This document shows, piece by piece, positions 8,461 through 15,439 of a stretch of DNA of 60,993 nt. A program made the position numbers and the translations under genes. The notes under the pieces were generated by a model. The model was not told the origin of the DNA. It did no database searches and saw only the letters and a list, made by a program, of their open reading frames with translations. Source of the stretch: Salibacterium qingdaonense (GTDB taxonomy: Bacteria; Bacillota; Bacilli; Bacillales; Marinococcaceae). How positions within the stretch are numbered: position 1 is the stretch's first letter; each line of letters begins with the position of its first letter. The stretch spans positions 1-60,993 of the forward strand of contig NZ_FOTY01000018.1 of NCBI RefSeq assembly GCF_900114715.1. Direction: 5' to 3'.

Positions 8461-8472
8461 GAAAGCGCTTCC
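8461..8472 (-). promoter_or_regulatory. Possible cre (CcpA) box upstream of PTS operon
   Basis: The palindromic core GAAAGCGCTTCC lies about 40 bases upstream of the regulator start. It matches the core AAGCGCTT but deviates from the cre consensus at the outer TG position, so confidence is moderate. Confidence 0.4.
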
Positions 8473-8607
8473 TTTAAAAATGTCCGTTGCAGCGGACAAC
8501 CTTCTGATAAACGTGTGTCCAGTATGAACACAGACTTTCCCGTTCTCGTGTTGTTTTCCAGTCACGGTTGATCACCACACTGCCTTTCTCTAATAAGCTG
8601 TAAAAGG

Positions 8608-8653
8608 TAAAAAAGAGACCCCGCCGCCCGCAGAAACGGGCAGCGGAGTCTCT
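8608..8653 (-). terminator. Intrinsic terminator (minus strand)
   Basis: GAGACCCCGCCGCCCG (8615-8630) pairs with CGGGCAGCGGAGTCTC (8637-8652) with one mismatch, and a run of six U follows on the minus strand. No intact minus-strand gene lies directly upstream. It probably served a gene now lost between here and 9.3 kb. Confidence 0.75.
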
Positions 8654-8789
8654 TATCCCAGAGTATGATTATTGTATCACAGCGCCGCCTGCCAGAGCAG
8701 AACGACCGGCCAGTGTTCAATCTAATCAAGAAGTTACACAATAGGCAGATAAAGGTTTACGCCGGCGGGCTTTGTGTTATAATTCAATT

Positions 8790-8951
8790 AACAATGTATA
8801 TTGATTTAGAAACCGCATAGACTGAAAAAGGAACCGCAGGTGCTGGTACACCTGCGGTCCTGTACAACAACCGCTTTAAGAGCGGATGGGCTTTGGGTAC
8901 GTCCTTTAGAAATAGACCGCACACCTTCACAAAGGGCGGTCTATTTCTTTT
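8790..8951 (+). ncRNA. Antisense RNA of Fst-like locus, copy 2
   Basis: Promoter TTTACG (8756-8761), 16 bp, TATAAT (8778-8783). The RNA carries the hairpins CCGCAGGTG/CACCTGCGG and CCGCTTTAAGAGCGG, and a terminator AAATAGACCGC...GCGGTCTATTT (8910-8946) followed by six T. It is nearly identical in layout to the other copies and appears fully retained although its toxin partner is degenerate. Confidence 0.7.
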
Positions 8952-8988
8952 TAGACGTGATCAACACGACGAGCATGCCAAACATCAC
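8941..8988 (-). pseudogene. Fst-like toxin remnant, copy 2
   Basis: The C-terminal part of the toxin is present (VMFGMLVVLITSKKK), but the frame upstream is closed by TAA and has no ribosome site or N-terminal MYQTLS. Only a 15-residue GTG-started frame would remain. Confidence 0.6.
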
Positions 8989-9079
8989 TATTGGTATCGT
9001 TTAAATATTAAAAATTTTCCAATTCATTCATCTATACTTCTTAGCGGTCTCGTCGGAGAATTGTAACTACTGCACCCTT

Positions 9080-9116
9080 TTTCTTTAGCCCTTCACCGTG
9101 CCGGGGTCAGGCACCG
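9080..9116. repeat. Dispersed GGGGTCAGGCACC element, copy 1
   Basis: Sequence of the form CTTTAGCCCTTCACCGTGCC followed by GGGGTCAGGCACC. Related copies are at 10551-10588, 11616-11641, 13221-13258 and 41735-41771. It forms the last codons of the broken frame at 9085-9300. Confidence 0.65.
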
Positions 9117-9300
9117 AAATCCACACATCATGAATTCCGGCTTGTCGAATCCTTTTTCTTTTGGTCACTTCCATGCCGAGGATGAAAACCACGATCAACA
9201 GAAATGCGGCAATACCTGCTGCCACTGAAAGGCCAAAGGACCCTGTCTGCCATAAGACCAACAGAAAAAAGCCATACCAGAGATATTACTTTTATCTAAC
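9085..9300 (-). pseudogene. N-terminal fragment of a membrane protein, possibly Mrr-like nuclease
   Basis: A minus-strand frame encodes two hydrophobic stretches (LWYGFFLLVLW and GLSVAAGIAAFLLIVVFILG) followed by KRKRIRQAGIHDV. This resembles the start of Bacillus membrane-anchored Mrr-type restriction endonucleases, where a basic segment and an 'AGI' motif precede the nuclease domain. The frame then runs straight into the dispersed repeat and stops. There is no start codon with a ribosome site. The family assignment is tentative. Confidence 0.4.
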
Positions 9301-9302
9301 GG

Positions 9303-10046
9303 CTATGTTACAGCACCTATAAAAACTTCCAGGCTTTCTTCTACACATTCTGTTATTAGCTCTATAAAAGGCTGGAATGTACGATTCATGCTGGCCAGCT
9401 CTAATACTTCATAATATTTATATCTTTTTTCATCTTCAGCTTTTACAACTGCTGGCGGGTATCCGTTCTGCATAAGAATAAGATTCATCAATAAACGCGC
9501 CGTTCGTCCATTTCCATCAGAGAAAGGATGGATATATACAAATTTAAAATGGAATAACGCTGCCAATTCTACAGGATGCAGTTGGTCTTTATTTTCTTCA
9601 TACCATTTGATCAATTGTTCCACTTCATCTTGAACTTGTAAAAAGTGAGGAGGGTGGTGTTGACTACCAGAAATGCGAACGTTTATTTGACGATAACGTC
9701 CTGCATTATGGTCATCAATATTTTTAAGGACAAGATAATGAACATTTTTGATCAACGAATGATTCATTGTTGAACCTTGGTCGATCTGTTCTTCAATAAA
9801 ATCTATAGCTTCAGCATGATTAATGACCTCAAAGTGTTCACGTAATTTTTTTCCGCCTACCGTTAATCCTTCTTCCAGCACTAATTTGGTTTCCATTAAG
9901 GATAAAGTGTTTCCTTCTATTGCATTGGAATGATAGGTCCACTCTACCCTGAAATGTTCTTTTAGGTTTCTTGTCGCTTCAGGTGGCAGCGGACGTAACT
10001 GATCTAACTCCTGTTTTAACTGGTTAACCTTACTGAAGTCCATCAT
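9303..10046 (-). CDS. Fic family protein (probable AMPylating enzyme)
   Basis: This ~247-residue protein has the canonical Fic motif HPFSDGNGRTAR (about residues 175-186), which transfers AMP from ATP to a target hydroxyl. It also has an N-terminal inhibitory motif of the form [S/T]xxxE[G/N] (SNAIEGN, about residue 45), making it a self-inhibited class II Fic enzyme. Start: ATGATGGAC with AGAGGTGG just upstream; a longer frame to 10070 begins before that site. It stands alone with no linked antitoxin, and the target is unknown. Confidence 0.85.
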   Translation of the reverse strand: MMDFSKVNQLKQELDQLRPLPPEATRNLKEHFRVEWTYHSNAIEGNTLSLMETKLVLEEGLTVGGKKLREHFEVINHAEAIDFIEEQIDQGSTMNHSLIKNVHYLVLKNIDDHNAGRYRQINVRISGSQHHPPHFLQVQDEVEQLIKWYEENKDQLHPVELAALFHFKFVYIHPFSDGNGRTARLLMNLILMQNGYPPAVVKAEDEKRYKYYEVLELASMNRTFQPFIELITECVEESLEVFIGAVT

Positions 10047-10333
10047 ACACATCCACCTCTTCCTATTCACCCTTCTGTTGCCGAAGCGAGTATATTCATA
10101 CTACCACAGGAAGAGTAGATTGAAAAAAATACCCTTCAGCAAACTGTGGTCAAGTTTTCTCAAAAGGCCTGAAAGAAGACAGTTTCCGCCCCTCTGTAAC
10201 GGATGGATTAGAATTATTACGTTTGGCTTGGTCAAATTAAATACATTGAAATTATAATATTGTGACTTTATTTGTGAAAAGAATATGCTGTTTCCCTCTC
10301 TGGTGCTTCCAAAAATCACCTGCACAAAGACAA

Positions 10334-10370
10334 GGCCGGGCCGATACTTCTTTTCCATCGGCTCCGGCCC
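10334..10370 (-). terminator. GC-rich hairpin downstream of a gene fragment
   Basis: GGCCGGGCCGAT pairs with ATCGGCTCCGGCC. It lies directly after the stop of the fragment at 10379-10546. The U-run is poor. Confidence 0.45.
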
Positions 10371-10378
10371 GTTTCATA

Positions 10379-10546
10379 TTATTCTTCTTCCTTGTCCAAT
10401 AACCCTGCGATCTGCTCCACCACATAATCCGTGGCTTCTTCCAGCGAATACCGGCTCGTGTCGATGTCCGGATTCTCCGGTCCTATCACGCCGTCGGCCG
10501 ATGTCATATTCGTGACACGGTCGATGAGTAGGTTCCATTCCTGCAT
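10379..10546 (-). pseudogene. C-terminal gene fragment (copy 1), family unknown
   Basis: An open minus-strand frame ends ...SLEEATDYVVEQIAGLLDKEEE and includes GVIGPENPDIDTS upstream. An almost identical ending occurs at 15325-15396, each followed by a GC-rich hairpin, so both derive from one gene family. The style resembles the end of a P-loop nucleotide kinase, but I cannot name it. The frame is cut at its 5' end exactly where dispersed element copy 2 begins. Confidence 0.5.
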
Positions 10547-10550
10547 CCTT

Positions 10551-10588
10551 TTTCTTTAGCGCTTCACCGTGTCGGGGGTCAGGCACCA
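10551..10588. repeat. Dispersed GGGGGTCAGGCACC element, copy 2
   Basis: TTTCTTTAGCGCTTCACCGT followed by GTCGGGGGTCAGGCACC, matching copies at 9080, 13221 and 41735. It abuts the truncated gene fragment on its left. Confidence 0.65.
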
Positions 10589-10700
10589 AAATGAATGATG
10601 TTTCGAATATAACTGTCTGGGAATGACGTCTAAGGATAGTTAATGGTTAGGGACATACGAAACAAAAAGCTGCCCGCCGGGTAGTATGGGAGGGATAAAG

Positions 10701-11474
10701 ATGAAGATTTTAGTGACAGGAGCAACGGACGGTATCGGCATGGAAACGGCGAGGATGCTGACCGAAGAGGGCCACGAGGTGCTGCTGCACGGGCGGAGCG
10801 AAGAAAAGCTTGCGAATGCGGCCAGGGAGATTGGTAACGAAAACGCCGGGAAGTATGTGGTCGATTTGTCCCAAATGGCGGACGTGAGAAGCTTCGCCGA
10901 AGCAGTCAAGGAGAAGCACGAGCATCTGGACGTTCTCATTAATAACGCGGGCGTCTACAATGCGCCGAGTGAGAAGACCGAAGACGGGCTGGACATCCGG
11001 TTTGCGGTGAATACGATCGCGCCGTATATCTTAACCAGCGCGCTGCTGCCGATCATGGATGAGTCGAGCCGCATTGTGAACGTATCCTCAGCGGCCCAAA
11101 AGCCGGTGGATGCAAAGGCTCTTTCGGGAGAGGCAGAACTGCAGGACGGAGAAGCGTATGCACAAAGCAAGCTGGCGCTCACGATGTGGACGATGGAGCT
11201 GTCGCATCGTATCGACCCGGTGATTGTGGCAGTGAACCCGAAGTCCCTTTTAGGAAGCAAAATGGTGAAAAAGGCGTTCGGGGTCGAAGGCGGCGACATT
11301 ACAATCGGCGCGGACATCCTGTACCGCGCTGCGCTCTCGGATACCTTTGCCGACGCGTCCGGAACATATTTTGATAATGACCGCGGTGACTTCGGCGACC
11401 CGCATTCGGATGCTTTGGACCGTGACAAACGTGCCAGGCTCCTCGAACAGATAGACACCATGATCGGAACATAA
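10701..11474 (+). CDS. Short-chain dehydrogenase/reductase
   Basis: A 257-residue classical SDR: TGATDGIG near the N-terminus binds NAD(P), followed by NNAG (about residue 85), the catalytic serine in VNVSSAA and YAQSK as the YxxxK active site. Residues GRSEEKL after strand 2 hint at NADP preference. The start at 10701 has GGGAGGG 6 bases upstream; the earlier ATG (10686) lies inside that site. It is a single plus-strand gene between repeat remnants, so the substrate cannot be inferred. Confidence 0.85.
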   Translation: MKILVTGATDGIGMETARMLTEEGHEVLLHGRSEEKLANAAREIGNENAGKYVVDLSQMADVRSFAEAVKEKHEHLDVLINNAGVYNAPSEKTEDGLDIRFAVNTIAPYILTSALLPIMDESSRIVNVSSAAQKPVDAKALSGEAELQDGEAYAQSKLALTMWTMELSHRIDPVIVAVNPKSLLGSKMVKKAFGVEGGDITIGADILYRAALSDTFADASGTYFDNDRGDFGDPHSDALDRDKRARLLEQIDTMIGT

Positions 11475-11499
11475 AAAAGCCTATCCGTATGTATGCAGG

Positions 11500-11641
11500 A
11501 CTCCAGGGGCAGGGGTTCTGCTTTTCCTTTTCGGGCGGATGTCTTCGGGGCTGCCTGCCCGCTTTCCGCGGGCGCCGCCTCAGCTGTATCGTGCAGCTGA
11601 CGCAACTCCGGCTGGAGCCTGAGCACCGGGGGTCAGGCACC
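11500..11641. repeat. GC-rich repeat cluster including dispersed element copy 3
   Basis: Contains CGCTTTCCGCGGGCG and CTCCGGCTGGAGCCTGAGCA followed by CCGGGGGTCAGGCACC (11616-11641). A related block, with CTCCGGCTGGAGCCCGAGCA and then GGAGGCAGGCACC, occurs at 12160-12242. Both flank a small two-gene unit, so repeat-mediated insertion or deletion is likely. Confidence 0.5.
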
Positions 11642-11783
11642 GAACTCATAAACATGATATAATAAATGAAACAACGCCTGCCTACGCTGAGAGGGGGAGG
11701 GGTTCCCGCCAAAAATGAATAAAAAATCATCATCCCATGATATCCTTAACCCAAAGAAGAAGGGGAAAGAAGGGAAACAAACG

Positions 11784-12023
11784 ATGAAAGAAATGGATAT
11801 AAGCGACTTAAATCAATATATTCAATCCAACAAAAAAGAGGCGAATTATCAAGTCAATAAAGAACTATCAAGTATAAAAAAACGACGTCTTAAATACAGA
11901 AAACGTTCTGACGATGAAATAGAAGCCCTTAACCGGATTTGTATAGAAAAATGGAAAAGAGCGGAACGGGAGGGGAAGATAAAAAGAACGGGAAAAAAGG
12001 AGCTTTATTATGCGTTCGATTGA
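11784..12023 (+). CDS. Small basic hypothetical protein
   Basis: A 79-residue, lysine/arginine-rich protein (SSIKKRRLKYRKRSDDEIEAL). I do not recognise it. The ATG at 11784 follows GAAGGG at a suitable distance; an upstream in-frame ATG (11715) lacks one. Its stop overlaps the start of the next open frame at 12010, which has AAGGAG before its ATG, so the two were once an operon. The charged, helical composition would fit an antitoxin or DNA-binding protein, but that is a guess. Confidence 0.5.
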   Translation: MKEMDISDLNQYIQSNKKEANYQVNKELSSIKKRRLKYRKRSDDEIEALNRICIEKWKRAEREGKIKRTGKKELYYAFD

Positions 12024-12171
12024 GGCGTTACAAGAGGAACTAAAAGAATTGGTCCCTAAACCAAAACTTGAAAAGATGACAGTATTCGCTTCTTTAATCA
12101 AGGAAGATCGGCTACGTTCAGCAACTCCTGGCAGATGCCGATCTGACTCCCAACACGCGCGCCCCCGGTGA
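12010..12171 (+). pseudogene. Truncated second gene of the small operon
   Basis: The frame starts ATGCGTTCGATTGAG with AAGGAG upstream and encodes MRSIEALQEELKELVPKPKL and TVFASLIKEDRL, then enters GC-rich repeat sequence at about 12115 and stops at 12171. The native C-terminus has been replaced by repeat DNA. Confidence 0.5.
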
Positions 12172-12252
12172 TCTTCAGCGGACGCCGCTCCGGCTGGAGC
12201 CCGAGCAAACGGCTCCGTCCAACGAAAAAGGAGGCAGGCACCGAAATGAGGA

Positions 12253-13113
12253 TTAACGTTCGACCTTTGCAGCATTTTTTTGATGATCGTAACAATACGT
12301 CTTCCCGGCAAACTTTGCTGGATTCGCTAAACAGTAAGCCTTCACTTTTTCTGACAGCGGCTTCCGGCAGACATAGCAGAATGCCTTCTCTGTGTTATCC
12401 TGCTCTGCCGTCTTCTTGTTCCCGTTTTTCATCAGAGCCGCATGCTCTTTTCGTAAAGCTGGGTCTTCAATATTGGCCTCTTTCAGCTGATTGTATATGT
12501 CCTGGATGTCCTCCTGATTGTACAAGGGCGCGTCATTCAGCAGTTTCTCTACATTCATCTTTCTATGTATACACTCTGACAGCTCCGTATCGTAAACTAT
12601 GAACTGGTCTGCTTTCATATCTCTCAGCTCGGGATCCACCTTGAACGTACAACGTCTGGTGAACGAAACGATAGAAAATAATTTCTTGTCTTTGGTTATA
12701 TCCAGAGAGGATTTCACCGCTTCTAGATGTCCATAATTCTGAAAGAAAGGATTCATCATGTGAAACTTATTATTCACATTCCAGTGCTTATCTTGTTTCC
12801 CGCCTTTGATCTCTCCGGCATAATTCTTTGTCTCCATGATAATGAGCCCGTAAGGAGTGATCACGATATGATCGATCTGGGACCAGCCTGTCCGTGATTT
12901 TGGATTTTCTATCATGATATCACTCAGGTATTTATAATCTTTCGGGAGCTGGTCCAGCTGGATATTGATTTTGAACTCTCCCAGCTCCCCCTTTCTCTGA
13001 GACTTATGATGACCAGCCTTCGATGTCCGGTTATCTGCTTTTGCGGGAGCCTGTTTGCTGGATTTCTTTTCTGCTTCTTTCTTCCCAAACCACTTCTTCA
13101 AAAACCCTGCCAT
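12253..13113 (-). CDS. NERD domain protein
   Basis: This 286-residue protein has a lysine-rich N-terminus (residues 1-45), then a nuclease-related NERD domain. ELGEFKINIQLDQL, GWSQIDHIVITPYGLIIMETK and GEIKGG hold the D...ExK residues of the PD-(D/E)XK-like core, at about residues 60-140. The C-terminal ~40 residues contain paired cysteines (CYVCRKPL, AYCLANP, TYCYDHQ), a zinc-ribbon-like tail often found after NERD domains. NERD proteins are presumed DNA-processing factors. Codon use is similar to core genes. The ribosome site is weak. Confidence 0.8.
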   Translation of the reverse strand: MAGFLKKWFGKKEAEKKSSKQAPAKADNRTSKAGHHKSQRKGELGEFKINIQLDQLPKDYKYLSDIMIENPKSRTGWSQIDHIVITPYGLIIMETKNYAGEIKGGKQDKHWNVNNKFHMMNPFFQNYGHLEAVKSSLDITKDKKLFSIVSFTRRCTFKVDPELRDMKADQFIVYDTELSECIHRKMNVEKLLNDAPLYNQEDIQDIYNQLKEANIEDPALRKEHAALMKNGNKKTAEQDNTEKAFCYVCRKPLSEKVKAYCLANPAKFAGKTYCYDHQKNAAKVER

Positions 13114-13220
13114 AAAAAATCACCCATCCTGCTTCCAGCTTTAAATGGGTATATTATATCATGAATGAGAAATCATACATTATGCTCAGGTTTATGAGTA
13201 AGTTAAATTCTTGAACCTGT

Positions 13221-13258
13221 CTTCTTTAATCCTTCACCGTGTTGGGGGTCAGGCACCT
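13221..13258. repeat. Dispersed GGGGGTCAGGCACC element, copy 4
   Basis: CTTCTTTAATCCTTCACCGT, then GTTGGGGGTCAGGCACC. On the minus strand it is fused to the toxin fragment at 13255-13305. Confidence 0.65.
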
Positions 13259-13305
13259 AATTAAACATCACCATTTTATATCGTTTGTACATCACGAGCT
13301 TTCCG
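13255..13305 (-). pseudogene. Fst-like toxin N-terminal fragment, copy 5
   Basis: The minus strand encodes MYKRYKMVMFN then a stop, matching the toxin start (MYQTLSLMVMFG in copy 1) up to MVMF. It is then cut by the dispersed repeat. The flanking CTACTTCTAAA sequence is shared with copies 2 and 3. The antisense RNA part is missing. Confidence 0.5.
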
Positions 13306-13324
13306 ACTCATTTACCTCTACTTC

Positions 13325-13370
13325 TAAAAAAAAGAGCAGCCCCCGTGATGAACTATTCACGGGGCTGCTC
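13325..13370 (-). terminator. Terminator of BCCT transporter gene
   Basis: GAGCAGCCCC...GGGGCTGCTC stem with a run of eight U on the minus strand, 10-55 bases after the transporter stop. Confidence 0.85.
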
Positions 13371-13380
13371 CTCTCAAGTG

Positions 13381-14865
13381 TTATTGCTTTTCTCTTTTTA
13401 ACTCCTTTAAAATGGCGGCACAGATAAATATTAATATGACAGCAAACGGAGAAGCCACTACAATGGAGATTGTTTTAACGGAGTCCAATCCACCAGCCAG
13501 TAAAAAGACGGTTGCTGAACCTGCCGTAATAATTCCCCACATTATCTTCAGCTTGTTGGGAGGGTTGAGATTTCCCTTGCTGCTCAGCATACTCAGCACC
13601 ATAGTGGCAGAGTCTGCCGACGTAACAAAGTAAGAGAAAATTAAAATCATGGTTATAAAGCTCAAAATCGGGCCCAATGGCAGGTTACTTAAAAACGCAA
13701 ATATCGCACCATTCACATCAGCGTTAATGGCCGCCTGCAGCGCTGTATTGCCAAGATCATGAATCATATGGATGCCGCTGCCACCGAGCACAGCAAACCA
13801 TATAAAGGAGATTCCAGTAGGCACAAATAACACACCTATAATAAATTCCCTGATCGTTCTGCCTTTGGAAATCCTGGCGATAAACGATCCAACAAATGGT
13901 GCCCATGTCATCCACCAAGCCCAGTAGAAGACAGTCCATGTACCAATCCAGCTGTTTGCCTCCCTGTTATAAGGCTCCATCCGAAGACTCATCGGAATAA
14001 TGTCACCGACATAACTGCCGGTGGAGCTGATGAGTACTTCAAGTATCTGCTTGGTCGGCCCCATAAACAAGACGGCAAAAATGAGCAGAAAGAACAACGA
14101 CATATTCAGGTTGGATAGATATTTGATACCTCTGTTTAAGCCTGACCATGAAGACATAATAAATAATACCGTACCAACCGCAATCACTGAAAGCTGAATC
14201 GGTAAAGTATCTGGAACGCCCCACTGCGCGTTCATACCACTGGTGATCTGCAGTGTACTTAAACCGAAGGTACTAGCAACGCCCACTGCTGTAATAAATA
14301 CCGATAGAATATCAATCGTGTTCCCAATAGGCCCATTGATTTTATCCCCTAACAAGGGATGGAAGATGGAGCTTACAGCACCCGGCATATTTTTCCGGAA
14401 CTGAAAATAGGCCAGTCCCAATGCTACTAACGCATAAAGGGCCCATGGATGCAGTCCCCAGTGAAAAAAGGTGTATTTCATAGCGAGGCTGGCAGCCTGC
14501 GGGGAGGAACCTTCGCCTAAAGGCGGGTTGGTGTAGTGATTAACCGGTTCAGTCACGCCCCAAAACACAAGGCCGACGCCCATACCTGCACTGAAAAGCA
14601 TGGAAATCCAGGAGAGTGTACTGTAGGATGGTTTATCATCATCTTTTCCTAATCGGATGTTTCCGTATTTCGAAAACATTAAATAGAAACAAAGAAAAAC
14701 AAAAAATGCCCCGATTAAGAGATAAAACCAATTAAAATACGTAACGGCAAAGTCGAGAAAAGTTTGTGCTTTCTGACCCAGCCAATCGTTAAACACCACA
14801 CCGACGATAACAAATAAAATACTAACTAATAACGAAATACTTAATACGATATTTTTTTTAAACAA
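13381..14865 (-). CDS. BCCT family osmolyte transporter (glycine betaine/choline)
   Basis: A 494-residue, 12-TM sodium-coupled transporter of betaine, carnitine or choline for osmoprotection. The BCCT signature is intact (TVFYWAWWMTWAPFVGSFIA followed by RISKGRTIREF, mid-protein), with NRGIKYLSN before it. The start is TTG at 14865: AGGAGG lies 7 bases upstream in frame, while the ATG nearby is out of frame. A single gene with its own terminator; upstream control is not obvious. It fits a halophilic lifestyle. Confidence 0.92.
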   Translation of the reverse strand: MFKKNIVLSISLLVSILFVIVGVVFNDWLGQKAQTFLDFAVTYFNWFYLLIGAFFVFLCFYLMFSKYGNIRLGKDDDKPSYSTLSWISMLFSAGMGVGLVFWGVTEPVNHYTNPPLGEGSSPQAASLAMKYTFFHWGLHPWALYALVALGLAYFQFRKNMPGAVSSIFHPLLGDKINGPIGNTIDILSVFITAVGVASTFGLSTLQITSGMNAQWGVPDTLPIQLSVIAVGTVLFIMSSWSGLNRGIKYLSNLNMSLFFLLIFAVLFMGPTKQILEVLISSTGSYVGDIIPMSLRMEPYNREANSWIGTWTVFYWAWWMTWAPFVGSFIARISKGRTIREFIIGVLFVPTGISFIWFAVLGGSGIHMIHDLGNTALQAAINADVNGAIFAFLSNLPLGPILSFITMILIFSYFVTSADSATMVLSMLSSKGNLNPPNKLKIMWGIITAGSATVFLLAGGLDSVKTISIVVASPFAVILIFICAAILKELKREKQ

Positions 14866-15060
14866 AACATACCTCCTATAAAAATGCGAACCAAAAAATA
14901 ATAACATAAACCGGCGTTCGGATTAAGGATTTTTAGCAAAACTTTCATTGCAATAATAAATGCAGCAACTAGTGGGGTTGATCGTATCCGGTACGGTCCA
15001 GATCAGGTACAGAATCAACTTATGAATAGATGCCGGTGGTCTTTGTGTTATAATTTAAGT

Positions 15061-15173
15061 ATCGATGTATACTGGCTTAGAAATCGCAGCTTTAAGAGCG
15101 GAAGGCCTGCCCGTTTTCAGCTACGGAAATAGACCGCACACCTTAGCCGAGGGGCGGTCTATTTCTTTTGGGA
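15061..15173 (+). ncRNA. Antisense RNA of Fst-like locus, copy 3 (shortened)
   Basis: TATAAT (15049-15054) preceded by TGTGT is conserved, but the -35 is degraded (TAGATG). The CCGCAGGTG hairpin is deleted, leaving only the AGCTTTAAGAGCGG stretch and the terminator AAATAGACCGC...GCGGTCTATTT. It is probably a decaying copy. Confidence 0.5.
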
Positions 15174-15206
15174 CATGATCAACACGACGAGCGTGCCACG
15201 CATCAC
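15159..15206 (-). pseudogene. Fst-like toxin remnant, copy 3
   Basis: Encodes VMRGTLVVLIMSQKK only. The N-terminus is lost in the same way as copy 2, and the upstream sequence (GATACCAATAGTG and onward) is nearly identical to copy 2, so these two arose by duplication after the damage. Confidence 0.6.
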
Positions 15207-15282
15207 TATTGGTATCGTTTAAATATTAAAAATTTTCCGATTTATTCAACTATACTTCTAAAATGAGCGCTGCTATATACAA

Positions 15283-15312
15283 ACGAGCCGGGACAGCAGC
15301 TGCCCGGCTCGT
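15283..15312 (-). terminator. Hairpin after gene fragment copy 2
   Basis: ACGAGCCGGG...CCCGGCTCGT, a near-perfect stem followed on the minus strand by TTT. It lies just after the stop of the fragment at 15325-15396. Confidence 0.55.
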
Positions 15313-15324
15313 TTATGGCTGTTA

Positions 15325-15396
15325 TTATTCTTCTTTGTCCAACAACCCGGCGGTTTGCTCCACCACATAATCCGTGGCTTCTTCGATCGAGAGTAC
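15325..15396 (-). pseudogene. C-terminal gene fragment (copy 2), family unknown
   Basis: Encodes LSIEEATDYVVEQTAGLLDKEE and a stop, nearly the same as the fragment at 10379-10546. No start or upstream domain remains. Confidence 0.5.
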
Positions 15397-15439
15397 CGCA
15401 TGTTCTTAAGAAAGTTCTTTTTAAAGCTTCAGCGACGGT

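Noticed and set aside
10101-10358. Minus-strand 85-codon open frame between the Fic gene and a hairpin
   Set aside because: No start signal, and it spans a GC-rich hairpin; treated as non-coding.
11299-11733. Minus-strand open frames opposite the SDR gene and repeat
   Set aside because: They are antisense to a clear SDR coding region and run into repeats rich in Arg/Pro codons.
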